Shown here piece by piece: positions 19,365-29,300 of a stretch of DNA of 55,641 nucleotides (within the stretch, counting starts at the first letter, position 1; the number at the start of each line of letters is the position of its first letter). The DNA is from an uncultured SAR86 cluster bacterium. Lineage in GTDB: Bacteria > Pseudomonadota > Gammaproteobacteria > Magnimaribacterales > D2472. The notes beneath the pieces are model-generated. The model did not search any database. It had not been told where the DNA came from and was given only the letters and a program-made list of their open reading frames with translations. The DNA is taken from the NCBI GenBank assembly GCA_902632555.1, contig CACPCZ010000008.1:1-55641 (forward strand), read 5' to 3'. The position numbers and the translations under genes were made by a program.

Positions 19365-20285
19365 TTAATTAGTAAATGTAAGCCAATTTTGATACTTAGA
19401 ATTATTCCCTGATACCGTCTGTTCAAATACTTTTTGAAGTTCAAGTGTTATTTTACCTCTTGCACCGGTACCAATAATACTTTTATCAACTTTGCTTATT
19501 GGAGTAATTTCAACGGCAGTGCCTGTAAAGAAAGCTTCATCACAAGATATTAAGTCTGAGTATGCTAAATCTTTCTCGACTACGCTGTATTCAAGATCTT
19601 TGGCAATTTTGATAACAGATTGTCTAGTTATACCATTTAAACAATGATCTGTTGTTGGTGTATAAATAATATTATTTTTTACAATGAAAATATTTTCACC
19701 ACTTCCCTCAGATATAAATCCATTAACATCCATCATTAGTGCTTCGTCAGCACCCTTGTCTAGCGCCTCATGAAGGGCCATTGTATTTTGAAAATATGTT
19801 CCAATTATTTTATTACCAGAATGTAAAGGATTTTCGTATTGTGAATGAGTAGACTTAATAATTGAAATTCCATTTTTTTTTGCATCTGGATCCATGTAGG
19901 AGGGCCACTCCCAAGCTGCAATAGCAACATTAACACTCAAGTTATTAGCTCTAAGTCCAAGCCCTTCATTTCCGAGATATACAATTGGTCTAATATATCC
20001 TTCATTCAATTTATTCTGTGTCAAAATCTTACATTGGGCATCCAAAATTTCCTCAAGAGAAAATGGAATTTTAATATTTAATTTTTCAGCAGCATCAAAT
20101 AACCTTAGAGTATGATCTTTTAACCTAAATATAGCAGGCCCCGTTGAGGTCATGTATGCTCTTACCCCCTCAAATACACCTGTTCCATAGTGAAGAGTGT
20201 GTGACAAAACATGAATATTAGAATCGTCCCAATTTTCAAATGAGCCGTTTTTCCATATTAATTTGTTTTCAGTATTTACAAACAA
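19365..20285 (-). CDS. ilvE: branched-chain amino acid aminotransferase
   Basis: IlvE is a fold-type IV PLP enzyme catalysing the last step of valine, leucine and isoleucine synthesis. The 306-residue protein shows SHTLHYGTGVFEGVRAY, the arginine and lysine region NKIIGTYFQNT with the PLP lysine further upstream in the family pattern, EALMMDVNGFISEGSGENIF and the C-terminal EAFFTGTAVEITPI. The apparent start is TTG at 20285. ilvE next to LPS-core glycosyltransferases is a known arrangement in pseudomonads and relatives. It diverges from the phosphomannomutase gene by 62 bases. Confidence 0.95.
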   Translation of the reverse strand: MFVNTENKLIWKNGSFENWDDSNIHVLSHTLHYGTGVFEGVRAYMTSTGPAIFRLKDHTLRLFDAAEKLNIKIPFSLEEILDAQCKILTQNKLNEGYIRPIVYLGNEGLGLRANNLSVNVAIAAWEWPSYMDPDAKKNGISIIKSTHSQYENPLHSGNKIIGTYFQNTMALHEALDKGADEALMMDVNGFISEGSGENIFIVKNNIIYTPTTDHCLNGITRQSVIKIAKDLEYSVVEKDLAYSDLISCDEAFFTGTAVEITPISKVDKSIIGTGARGKITLELQKVFEQTVSGNNSKYQNWLTFTN

Positions 20286-20347
20286 TTTTCAAGATATAAT
20301 TAAAGTAATTTATTATTGCAAAATCGTATATAGAACGAAAGTAAAAC

Positions 20348-21712
20348 ATGGAAATTACAGAATCAATATTTAGAGAATATGACATAAGAGGTGAGTATCC
20401 AAATCAAATTAATGAAGACATAGTTAAGGAAATAGCGAGAGCAATTGCTTTTAAATGTCTTGATCTAAATATAAATGAAATTTGCATCGGAAGAGACGGG
20501 AGATTGTCTGGAAAAAACCTTCTTAATTCAATGATCGATGGGTTATTAGAATCAGGCATGGATGTAATAAATATTGATTTAGCAACATCGCCTTTATTAT
20601 ATTTTGCTGCAAAGAAAAATAAATTTAAAAGCGGAATTATGATTACTGGAAGTCATAATCCAAAAAACCATAATGGGATCAAACTAGTAATTAATGATAA
20701 TCCGGTGTCTGGAAGTGAAATTTTGAGTTTAATTAAAATAGATAAGGTTTTTCCAAAAAAAATTGGTAAAGTTAAAAACTTATCTGTAACGAAAAATTAT
20801 ATTGATGAAGTTTCAAATCATATAAATATTAATAAAAAAATTAGGGTTGTGATTGACTGTGGAAATGGCGCAGCTGGATGCATTGCATCAGATTTATATA
20901 AAAATGTTGGTTGTGAGGTTATTGAGCTTTTTTCAGAAGTTGATGGAAACTTTCCTAATCATCATCCAGATCCTGGGAAAATTGAAAATTTAGAAGATTT
21001 GATCAAAGAGGTAAAAATACAAAAAGCAGATTTAGGTTTAGCATTTGATGGGGATGGAGACAGAGTTGGACTAGTAACTGACAAAGGTCAGGTTGTATTC
21101 CCAGATAAAATAATGATGCTCTTTTCAAAAGATATTTTAAATTCAAACAAAGGATCAATAATATTTGATGTTAAGTGCTCAAATTCGCTCTCAGATATAA
21201 TTAAAAGTTCTGGTGGAAATCCAATTATGTCTCCAACCGGTCATTTCCATATTAAAAATAATATTAAAAAACATAATCCTCTACTAGCTGGTGAAATGAG
21301 TGGCCATATTTTTTTTAATGACAAATGGTATGGTTTTGATGATGGTCATTATGCAGGTATTAGAATAATTGAACTGATTTCTAATAGCTCCAAAACCATT
21401 TCAACTTTGGTTGACCATCTTCCAAAATCATTTTCAACTCCTGAGTTAAATATAAGTGTTACTGATGAGAGTAAATTTAAAATAATTGATGATTTTGTAA
21501 AAAACTGTAATCTCGAAGGCGAGAAAATTACTTTAGATGGTCTTCGAATTAATTTTGATAATGGATGGGGTCTATTAAGAGCATCTAATACTACTCCTAA
21601 ATTAGTTCTGAGGTTTGAGGGAGATTCTGAAGAAAGCTTATATGAAATACAGAAAAAATTTTTAGATGAACTAACTCGCATTTGTCCTGATATTAATATA
21701 AATTTAACTTAG
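20348..21712 (+). CDS. phosphomannomutase/phosphoglucomutase (AlgC/ManB type)
   Basis: This enzyme interconverts hexose 6- and 1-phosphates, feeding GDP-mannose and UDP-glucose for LPS and exopolysaccharide. The phosphoserine is Ser102 in TGSHNP, the metal-binding loop is D234-G-D236-G-D238-R, the sugar-binding loop is GEMSGHIFF, and the C-terminal phosphate site is LRASNTTPKLVLRFEG. At 454 residues it fits the dual-specificity bacterial family. It is followed two bases later by slmA, and it diverges from ilvE. In Pseudomonas algC also lies near slmA with argB between them; argB is not here. Confidence 0.93.
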   Translation: MEITESIFREYDIRGEYPNQINEDIVKEIARAIAFKCLDLNINEICIGRDGRLSGKNLLNSMIDGLLESGMDVINIDLATSPLLYFAAKKNKFKSGIMITGSHNPKNHNGIKLVINDNPVSGSEILSLIKIDKVFPKKIGKVKNLSVTKNYIDEVSNHININKKIRVVIDCGNGAAGCIASDLYKNVGCEVIELFSEVDGNFPNHHPDPGKIENLEDLIKEVKIQKADLGLAFDGDGDRVGLVTDKGQVVFPDKIMMLFSKDILNSNKGSIIFDVKCSNSLSDIIKSSGGNPIMSPTGHFHIKNNIKKHNPLLAGEMSGHIFFNDKWYGFDDGHYAGIRIIELISNSSKTISTLVDHLPKSFSTPELNISVTDESKFKIIDDFVKNCNLEGEKITLDGLRINFDNGWGLLRASNTTPKLVLRFEGDSEESLYEIQKKFLDELTRICPDININLT

Positions 21713-21714
21713 GA

Positions 21715-22284
21715 ATGAAGACAGATAGAAAAAGTATTATTCTTGAATCACTTGCAGGCATGCTTGAAGAAAGAAATATGTCAAAGGTAACAACAGCTTT
21801 ATTAGCTGAAAAATCTGGTATTACAGAAGCAGCCCTCTATCGACATTTTCCGAGCAAAAGGTCTATTTATGCAGAGCTATTTTCATTTTGTGATAGTGCA
21901 ATATTTTCTAAATGCAATGAATTAAAAAAAGAAAAAATATCTTCAAAAGAAAAAATTAAAAATTCATTTTTGTTCTTTATGATATTTATAGAAAAAAATA
22001 AGGGGTTTGCAAGACTACTATCAAGAGAGGCATTATCTGTTGATGAGCAAAATGTAAATGATAATGTTAATCAATTTTATGAGAGATATGAGCTATTTCT
22101 TAGACAGGTCTTAAAAGAAGATAGTGATAACCTTATTACTCAACCTGGCGTATCAGCACAACTTATTTTGACAACGCTTGAGGGTAATGTCTCAAGATAT
22201 ATAAGATCTAAGTTTAAGGACTCACCATCGTCTTATATAGAAAACATATGGGAACTATTGGCAATAAGTATTTTTAGAAATTAA
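21715..22284 (+). CDS. slmA: nucleoid occlusion factor SlmA (TetR family)
   Basis: SlmA binds DNA sites away from the terminus and blocks FtsZ assembly over the nucleoid. The 189-residue protein has a TetR-type helix-turn-helix (ITEAALYRHFPSK, about residues 35-47) nearly identical in form to SlmA, and the later stretch NQFYERYELFLRQVL matches the SlmA dimer region. Length is close to the usual 198. Its position after a phosphomannomutase supports the call over a generic TetR regulator. It overlaps mrcA tail to tail by eleven bases. Confidence 0.87.
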   Translation: MKTDRKSIILESLAGMLEERNMSKVTTALLAEKSGITEAALYRHFPSKRSIYAELFSFCDSAIFSKCNELKKEKISSKEKIKNSFLFFMIFIEKNKGFARLLSREALSVDEQNVNDNVNQFYERYELFLRQVLKEDSDNLITQPGVSAQLILTTLEGNVSRYIRSKFKDSPSSYIENIWELLAISIFRN

Positions 22285-24715
22285 TATTTTCTTCAAGAAA
22301 TAGTTCAAAGTAAACATTATCTGTTGAATCCTCTTCAACTTTTCCAGTTAATTTATTAACTCTGACAAAGGATATATTTTCTGGAATTTTTTTATTCACA
22401 ACATCAATTTTTTGTAGTTCGTTTTTCATGTAACCCAGCCATATAGGTAAAGCTATTGTAGAACCGTATTCATTTTCTCCAAGTGATGAAAAATCATCGG
22501 TCCCAACCCATACCGTTGTTACAAGCTCTTCATGAAATCCTGAAAACCAGGTGCTAACGGAATCATTTGTTGTACCAGTTTTTCCTCCTATATCATTTCT
22601 GTTGAGAAATGCAGACTTTCTTCCAGCAACTCCGTTTCTCATAAATCCTTCTAAAGTATCTTTAATTAGATATGAAATTCTCTCATCGATAACTTTTTCT
22701 TTTTTATTCAGAGGTTTCAAAATATAGTACGGTGATTTTATATTCATTTCTAAAGTATCAAGCCATGGAAATGCATTAAAGCTGATATTTTTTGATTGAT
22801 TTAAAAAATCCTCATGCGAAAAAATCACATTTCCATATCTATCAATTATTTTGTGGACGTAATGTATGTCAGGAAGATAACCACCTGAAGCAAAAACACT
22901 ATATGCTCTTACCATTTCAACAGGTGAAAAATTTCCTGATCCTAATGCTAAAGATAGGTCATTAGGAAGCCTTGCTTTGTTATATCCAAATTTTTCTAAA
23001 TATTTCTGAGAATTTTCAATCCCCAGCTCCCTTAATAATTTAATTGAAACAATATTTACAGATTTTGTTAGAGCATCTCTTAAAGAAATTGGTCCATAAA
23101 ATTCTCCGGTATAATTCTGAGGCCTCCAAACACTTTCAAGATTTTCATCTTCGAATGCTATTGGTGCATCGTTAATAAGAGAAGATAAGTTATAGCCATT
23201 TGCTAATCCGGAGGCATATATAAATGGCTTAAAGCTAGAGCCTGATTGCGGATATGAAAGTCTTACCCTGTCAAAATTACTAGAATTAAAATTTTTACCG
23301 CCATGATACGCAATTATTTCACCTGATCTTGGATCTATTGAAATTATTGATGACTCTACAGCTGGAATCTGATCGAAGGCATAGAAATCAATATTGTTTT
23401 TTAAATAAATAAAGTCGCCGAACTCTAAAATGTCATCAAACCCGTTTGGCCCTTTTCCTAACTTATTAATAGATACTTGAGGTCGCGCCCACAAGTACTC
23501 ATTTGACCATGTTACTTCAAGAAGATCTAAGTTTTGATTGATGGATATTATTTTGTTCTTTTCTACTTTAATAACAATAGCTTTTGTATGAGTTTTATAA
23601 TACGGAAAAGAATTAAAAACATTACTGATTTGATTTTTAATATCGTCATCATCTAAGTTAATATCGTTAGAGTAAGTTTCTTTTAACAGAAAATCTAGAT
23701 TAAGCTCGCTTAAGTTCTCTTTCTGATCATCGTTAAATATATCTTCAAAATTTGGAGGTTGTCTCCAACCATGCCTCTTATCATATATAAATAATTCTTG
23801 CATCATACTTTCTTTTGCTTTGTCTTGGGATTCTGAATTAATGGTTGTATATACCGACCATCCTTCTTTATAAGCCCTTAGTCCATATCTATCAATAATT
23901 TCTTGACGAACTAATTCGGCAATATAACCCGCATCTACGTCATAAAGATTTATGTTATTTGCAATATTAATATTTTCGGAAACAGATTCTTGATAATCCT
24001 CAGAAGTAATATGATCAAGAAGAAGCATCCTTGATAAAATCCAATTACGTCTCTGCAATGTTCTTCTCGGATCTTTTACTGGATTAACCCTTGAAGGAAG
24101 TTGAGCTAAAGCAGCAATTGTTGCAGACTCTGCAATATTAAGCTCGTTTAAATCTTTATCAAAATAAGTATTGGCTGCTGCCTGAATACCATACGACCTA
24201 TTGCCCAAGAAAATTCTATTAACATAAAGTTCAAATATTTCTTCTTTATTTAAATTACTTTCTAATTCAAGAGCAAGAAAAATTTCTTTTATTTTTCTGA
24301 TAATAGTTTGTTCTCTAGTTAGAAGGTATCCTCTTACAACCTGCATAGTTATGGTGCCACCTCCACCCTCGCAGCCTTCTGGCCTTAAGCATCTTAAAAA
24401 AGATCTAATAAGACCGGTATAACTAATACCTTGATGATTAAAAAAATTGTCATCTTCAGCTGCTAAAAAGGCATTTTTAATATCTTGCGGTATTTCCTCA
24501 AAAGTTATTGCCCTTCTTTTAATTTCACCAAACTCTCCAATAAGCATTCCATCTTTTGTATAAACCTTTAATGGCATTTGGAGTTCAGATTGATCAACTA
24601 AACTTATCTTGGGTAAATTCGGTTTTAAATATAGGTTTGTTGAAATAATTAGAATTAATGCGAGAATACATGTTGTTATTCCTAAATAAAAAAGATATTT
24701 GATACTTTTTTGCAT
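22274..24715 (-). CDS. mrcA: penicillin-binding protein 1A (bifunctional transglycosylase/transpeptidase)
   Basis: PBP1A polymerises and crosslinks peptidoglycan in the periplasm. The 813-residue protein has an N-terminal membrane helix (about 8-28), a GT51 transglycosylase domain with AAEDDNFFNHQGI and GGGGTITMQVVR, an intervening OB-like region, and a transpeptidase domain with the SxxK motif SSFK, SVN, and KTGTTN. It is about 40 residues shorter than E. coli PBP1A. In pseudomonads and vibrios ponA is divergent from pilMNOPQ-aroK-aroB. Here it is divergent from aroK with 71 bases between, so the pilus genes are absent. Confidence 0.96.
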   Translation of the reverse strand: MQKSIKYLFYLGITTCILALILIISTNLYLKPNLPKISLVDQSELQMPLKVYTKDGMLIGEFGEIKRRAITFEEIPQDIKNAFLAAEDDNFFNHQGISYTGLIRSFLRCLRPEGCEGGGGTITMQVVRGYLLTREQTIIRKIKEIFLALELESNLNKEEIFELYVNRIFLGNRSYGIQAAANTYFDKDLNELNIAESATIAALAQLPSRVNPVKDPRRTLQRRNWILSRMLLLDHITSEDYQESVSENINIANNINLYDVDAGYIAELVRQEIIDRYGLRAYKEGWSVYTTINSESQDKAKESMMQELFIYDKRHGWRQPPNFEDIFNDDQKENLSELNLDFLLKETYSNDINLDDDDIKNQISNVFNSFPYYKTHTKAIVIKVEKNKIISINQNLDLLEVTWSNEYLWARPQVSINKLGKGPNGFDDILEFGDFIYLKNNIDFYAFDQIPAVESSIISIDPRSGEIIAYHGGKNFNSSNFDRVRLSYPQSGSSFKPFIYASGLANGYNLSSLINDAPIAFEDENLESVWRPQNYTGEFYGPISLRDALTKSVNIVSIKLLRELGIENSQKYLEKFGYNKARLPNDLSLALGSGNFSPVEMVRAYSVFASGGYLPDIHYVHKIIDRYGNVIFSHEDFLNQSKNISFNAFPWLDTLEMNIKSPYYILKPLNKKEKVIDERISYLIKDTLEGFMRNGVAGRKSAFLNRNDIGGKTGTTNDSVSTWFSGFHEELVTTVWVGTDDFSSLGENEYGSTIALPIWLGYMKNELQKIDVVNKKIPENISFVRVNKLTGKVEEDSTDNVYFELFLEENINF

Positions 24716-24786
24716 ACTTTATTTTAATTCTTTCGTGCAAGAGAATATATCATTTAACATCCAAAAAAGTGTTTTTCTCCTCTTAG

Positions 24787-25320
24787 ATGTTAAAATCACG
24801 TCAAATTTTTAAAACTATGAATATTTTTATTGTTGGGCCGATGGGTTCAGGAAAGTCGACAGTCGGAAAGATTATTTCTGATGAGTTATTTCTTGGCTTC
24901 TTAGACACTGATGAAGAAATTGAAGCAAGAACCGGAGCATCCATTGATTGGATTTTTGATCTAGAAGGAGAAGACGGTTTCAGAAAAAGAGAGAGCTCTA
25001 TTTTGCAAGATTTAGCAGAAAAAAATTCAATTGTTCTATCAACAGGAGGAGGAATTATTCTAAAAGAAGAGAATAGAGAAATTCTTTCTTCAAGAGGAAC
25101 AGTTTTTTATCTTGCAACACCGATATCTGTGCAACTAGAGAGAACAGCAAAGGATAAAGATAGGCCTCTACTTAAAAATGGTGATCCAAAAGAAATTCTT
25201 ACTAAACTTCATAAGGATAGAAAAAATCTATATGAGTCTGTTGCTGATCATATTGTTGATACCGAAAACAAATCAAGTCAAGAGGTGGCTTCTGAAATAA
25301 TCAAATTAGTAAAAAGTTGA
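24787..25320 (+). CDS. aroK: shikimate kinase
   Basis: AroK phosphorylates shikimate at the 3-hydroxyl with ATP. The P-loop GPMGSGKST, the substrate-binding DTDEEIEARTGASI, the GEDGFRKRES motif, STGGGII, and the lid arginine in KDKDRPLL are all present. The longest frame is 177 residues from ATG at 24787; an internal ATG at 24817 (giving MNIFIVGPMG) also fits the family N-terminus, and neither has a good ribosome-binding site. The P-loop position in E. coli AroK favours something between the two. aroB follows after four bases. Confidence 0.95.
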   Translation: MLKSRQIFKTMNIFIVGPMGSGKSTVGKIISDELFLGFLDTDEEIEARTGASIDWIFDLEGEDGFRKRESSILQDLAEKNSIVLSTGGGIILKEENREILSSRGTVFYLATPISVQLERTAKDKDRPLLKNGDPKEILTKLHKDRKNLYESVADHIVDTENKSSQEVASEIIKLVKS

Positions 25321-25324
25321 GATT

Positions 25325-26392
25325 ATGATTGAAATATTTGCTGGAAAAGGATCCTCAAAATACAAAATTTGTATCACAAATAAATCAATTCCTAAAAAAG
25401 AACTAAACAAAAATATCAAAAAAAATGCAAAAATTTTAATTATTACCGACTCTGGTATTCCAAAAAAATATATCAAAAGTTTAAAAAATAGTATTAGCAA
25501 CAAAGTAGTCAAAGTTCATACCATTAAAAATGGTGAAAATGCCAAATCTTTCAAGACCTTTGAAGAGATAGTCAAAGTTTTAGCAGATTTAAAATTTTCA
25601 AGAACAGATTTAATAATAGCCCTTGGTGGAGGAGTTGTTGGTGATGTTGCTGGATTTTGTTCTTCAGCCTTTCTTAGAGGAATTGATTATATTCAAATTC
25701 CAACTACGCTTTTATCACAAGTCGACTCTTCAGTTGGAGGAAAAACAGCAATTAACATTCCTCAAGGCAAAAATTTAGTCGGCGCCTTTTATAATCCAAA
25801 GCTTGTATTAATTTCAACTAATTATTTAGAAACTCTTAGTGATGAAGAATATAAATCTGGATTAGGTGAAGTAGTCAAATATGCTTTAATTGAAAACAAA
25901 AAATTAAGAAATTTGATAAAAGAGCTAAATAAAAAAATAATAAAAAGAGATAAAAAAGTATTGCTTGAAATTATAAAGGAATCAATTCTGACGAAATCAA
26001 AAATTGTTACTAAAGACGAAAAAGAAAGTGGGATAAGAGCGATACTTAATTTTGGACATACTTTTGGTCATGCTATAGAGGCATACACCAATTATAAAAA
26101 AATGAGTCATGGAGCTGCTATAACTTTAGGAATGGTTATTGCTGCGAAGATTTCATTTTTCGAAGGTTATTTAAAAGAACATCAACTTATGAATGCCATT
26201 GGTTTAATTAACTCAATCGGTCTTGATACTGATCATTCAGAATTTAAATATTCAGATCTAAAAAAATATATCATGAATGATAAAAAAGTGGCTGATGGTA
26301 ATCTCAACCTAATATTGATAAATGAAAAATATAAAGCTTTCAAAACAAGTAAATTTAATCAAGAAAGTATTTTAAAAGCATTTAAATTTTAA
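25325..26392 (+). CDS. aroB: 3-dehydroquinate synthase
   Basis: AroB converts DAHP to 3-dehydroquinate, step two of the shikimate pathway, using NAD and a divalent metal. The 355-residue protein has the NAD-binding LGGGVVGDVAGF, the QIPTTLLSQVDSSVGGKTAIN signature, the metal ligand region SGLGEVVKYALI and the HTFGHAIEAY motif. Length is as expected. aroK-aroB adjacency is general in proteobacteria. The stop codon at 26392 directly abuts the gltB stop on the other strand. A damX-like gene, usual after aroB in related bacteria, is missing. Confidence 0.97.
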   Translation: MIEIFAGKGSSKYKICITNKSIPKKELNKNIKKNAKILIITDSGIPKKYIKSLKNSISNKVVKVHTIKNGENAKSFKTFEEIVKVLADLKFSRTDLIIALGGGVVGDVAGFCSSAFLRGIDYIQIPTTLLSQVDSSVGGKTAINIPQGKNLVGAFYNPKLVLISTNYLETLSDEEYKSGLGEVVKYALIENKKLRNLIKELNKKIIKRDKKVLLEIIKESILTKSKIVTKDEKESGIRAILNFGHTFGHAIEAYTNYKKMSHGAAITLGMVIAAKISFFEGYLKEHQLMNAIGLINSIGLDTDHSEFKYSDLKKYIMNDKKVADGNLNLILINEKYKAFKTSKFNQESILKAFKF

Positions 26393-29300
26393 CTAGGCAG
26401 CGTTCGCTGTTGTAGCTTTTAATAAGTCATGAATATTTGATGCTGCGGGAATCACTAACCAGAATAAAGGCTCATATCTTTCAAAATCATCTAGAATCAT
26501 CTTTCCTTTAGGGCTTTTAGTTAGTTTAAAGTGTTTAGTGAGAATTTCCTTTAAATATTTTCTGTGCGGTTGCATTTCTTCAGTTGATATTCTCTCCAAG
26601 TTGACCAGTCCTCTATTACACTTATCAAAAAACGTTCTATCCTCATCAAGAACATAAGCAAATCCTCCAGTCATACCTGCACCAAAGTTCAACCCCACAG
26701 AGCCTAAAACCGTTACATGACCACCAGTCATATATTCACAACAGTGATCTCCAGCCCCCTCAACCACAGCATTGGCACCAGAATTTCTCACAGCAAACCT
26801 CTCTCCAACAGAACCTGATATAAATAATTCACCACCAGTGGCTCCATAAAGACAAGTATTTCCTGCTAAAACTATTTTGTTTGATCTAGCATAAGCTGAG
26901 TGATTTTTGATGACAATTTTACCTCCATTCATACCCTTTCCTACATAGTCATTTGCATCTCCATCCAAGATGAGGTTCAAGTTATTTGCATTCCAGCATC
27001 CAAAGCTTTGTCCAGCAGAACCTTTAAATTTAAGTGATAGTTTTTTTGGAAGGCCTTCTTCACCATATTTGTTTGCAATAAAGCCTGAAACGCTTGCTCC
27101 AATTGATCTATCCATATTTGAAATTTTAAAATTCAATGTTCCTTTTTTTTCTTGCTTAATAAATTTCATTGCCTGTTTTAATATCTTTTGTGCTAATTTT
27201 CCTTCATCCCAAGGTTCATTTTTTTCGACTGTACAAAAATAAGGTTCTTTATTTTTTTCATCTTTTTCTAAAAGACCTGATAGGTCTATTGATTTATATT
27301 GACCTTCGATTTCTTTTATTTGTTTTAGATATTGAGTTTGACCGATAATATCTTCTAGTTTACTTACACCGATATTTTTTAAATGTCCCCTTACATCATT
27401 TGCTATAAATTCAAAATAATTAATAACTTTTTCTTTTTCACCTATAAAATGTTGATTAATTAGATCACTTCTTTGAGTTGCTACACCTGTAGCACAATTA
27501 TTTAAATGGCAGATTCTTAGGTATTTACAACCCATAGAAATCATTGGACCTGTTCCAAAACCAAATGATTCTGCGCCTAATATTGCTGCTTTAACTACAT
27601 CGAGACCTGTCTTCATCCCACCATCAGTTTGTAACCTTACTTTGTGCCTTAGGCCTGCGTCTCTTAGGGATTGATGAGATTCTGCCAAACCTAATTCCCA
27701 TGGTGAACCTGCATATCTTATTGAAGTTAATGGACTTGCACCAGTGCCGCCATCATGACCAGAGATTGTTATTAAATCTGCATAAGCTTTTGCAACACCA
27801 GCTGCTATTGTTCCTACTCCAGGCTCTGAGACTAGTTTTACAGAAACTAATGCTTTGGGGTTTACCTGCTTTAGGTCATAAATAAGTTGAGCTAGATCTT
27901 CAATAGAGTAGATATCATGATGAGGAGGTGGAGATATTAATGTAATACCAGGAGTTGAATATCTTAATTCAGCAATTAATTTATTGACCTTTCCTCCAGG
28001 TAATTGTCCTCCTTCTCCAGGCTTTGCACCTTGTGCTATTTTAATTTGCAGTACTTCAGCATTAACTAAATAGTGTGGTGTAACGCCAAATCTACCAGAA
28101 GCAATTTGTTTAATTTTTGACATTTTTAATGTCCCGTATCTATGTTTACCCTCTCCTCCCTCTCCAGAATTTGATCTAGCTCCAAGAGTATTCATTGCTT
28201 CTGCAAGAGTTTCATGCGCTTTTGGAGAAAGAGATCCTAAGCTCATCCCGGCTGAGTCAAACCTCTTAATTATTTTTTGAACGGGCTCAACTTTCGATCT
28301 TAATTTTTTTGGATCTTTTACGATCTCTAAAAGATCTCTTAACATAGCAGGAGGTCTTTTATCTACAAGATCAGCATATTCTCTATATATTTCTTTTGAG
28401 CCTGAAGAAACAGCCTCTTGAAGCTTTTTTACAATCTCTGGATTGTAAGTGTGGTACTCGCCACCATGAACATATTTTAAAAGTCCACCAACATTCATCT
28501 CGGACAGATTGGATCGTGCGTAATCATTGAGTGCTTTATTTTCTTTATCAAGATTATCTAAACCCTTTCCACCAATCCTGCTTTCAGTATTAGTAAAACA
28601 TAAATCTACAACCTCATGATTTAAGCCTACTATCTCGAATAGTTGAGAGCCTCTGTAACTTGATATTGTAGAGATACCCATCTTAGAGATTATTTTGAGC
28701 AATCCTTTATTTATGCCTTTTCTATATCTAGCGCAATTTTCATGAGGCGAACCTTTTAATTCATTTCTGTCAGTTAGATCAAGAATTGTTTGATATGCGA
28801 GTGTTGGATAAACTGCTGTTGCTCCAAACCCAATAAGACATGCTATTTGATGAGTATCCCTTGCTGAAGATGAAGTAACAATAATGTTAGCCTTTGATCT
28901 TAAACCTAACTCAACAAGCTTTTGATGCACGCAACCTGTGGCAAGAAGAGCATTTATTGGTAGATATTTTTTATTAGGCAATAATTCCTCTAAATGAATG
29001 ATCGTATTTCCTTTCTTAATGCTTCTTACTGCCCTTTTTTGAAGAAGCTCAAGAGCTTTTTTCAGACTTTGATCATTTTTATATGAGAGTTCTATACTTT
29101 GAGATTTGAAATACGGATTATCCAAAATAGATTGAAGTTTTTTATACGATAATACCGGCGAAGATGTAACTAATCTTTTGGCGTGCTCAGAAGATTCTTC
29201 AAAAACATTTAATTCAGGACCGTAACATGTCTCTAATGACATAACACTTGCCTCTCTCAAGGAATCAATTGGAGGATTGGTAACTTGAGCAAATTGTTGC

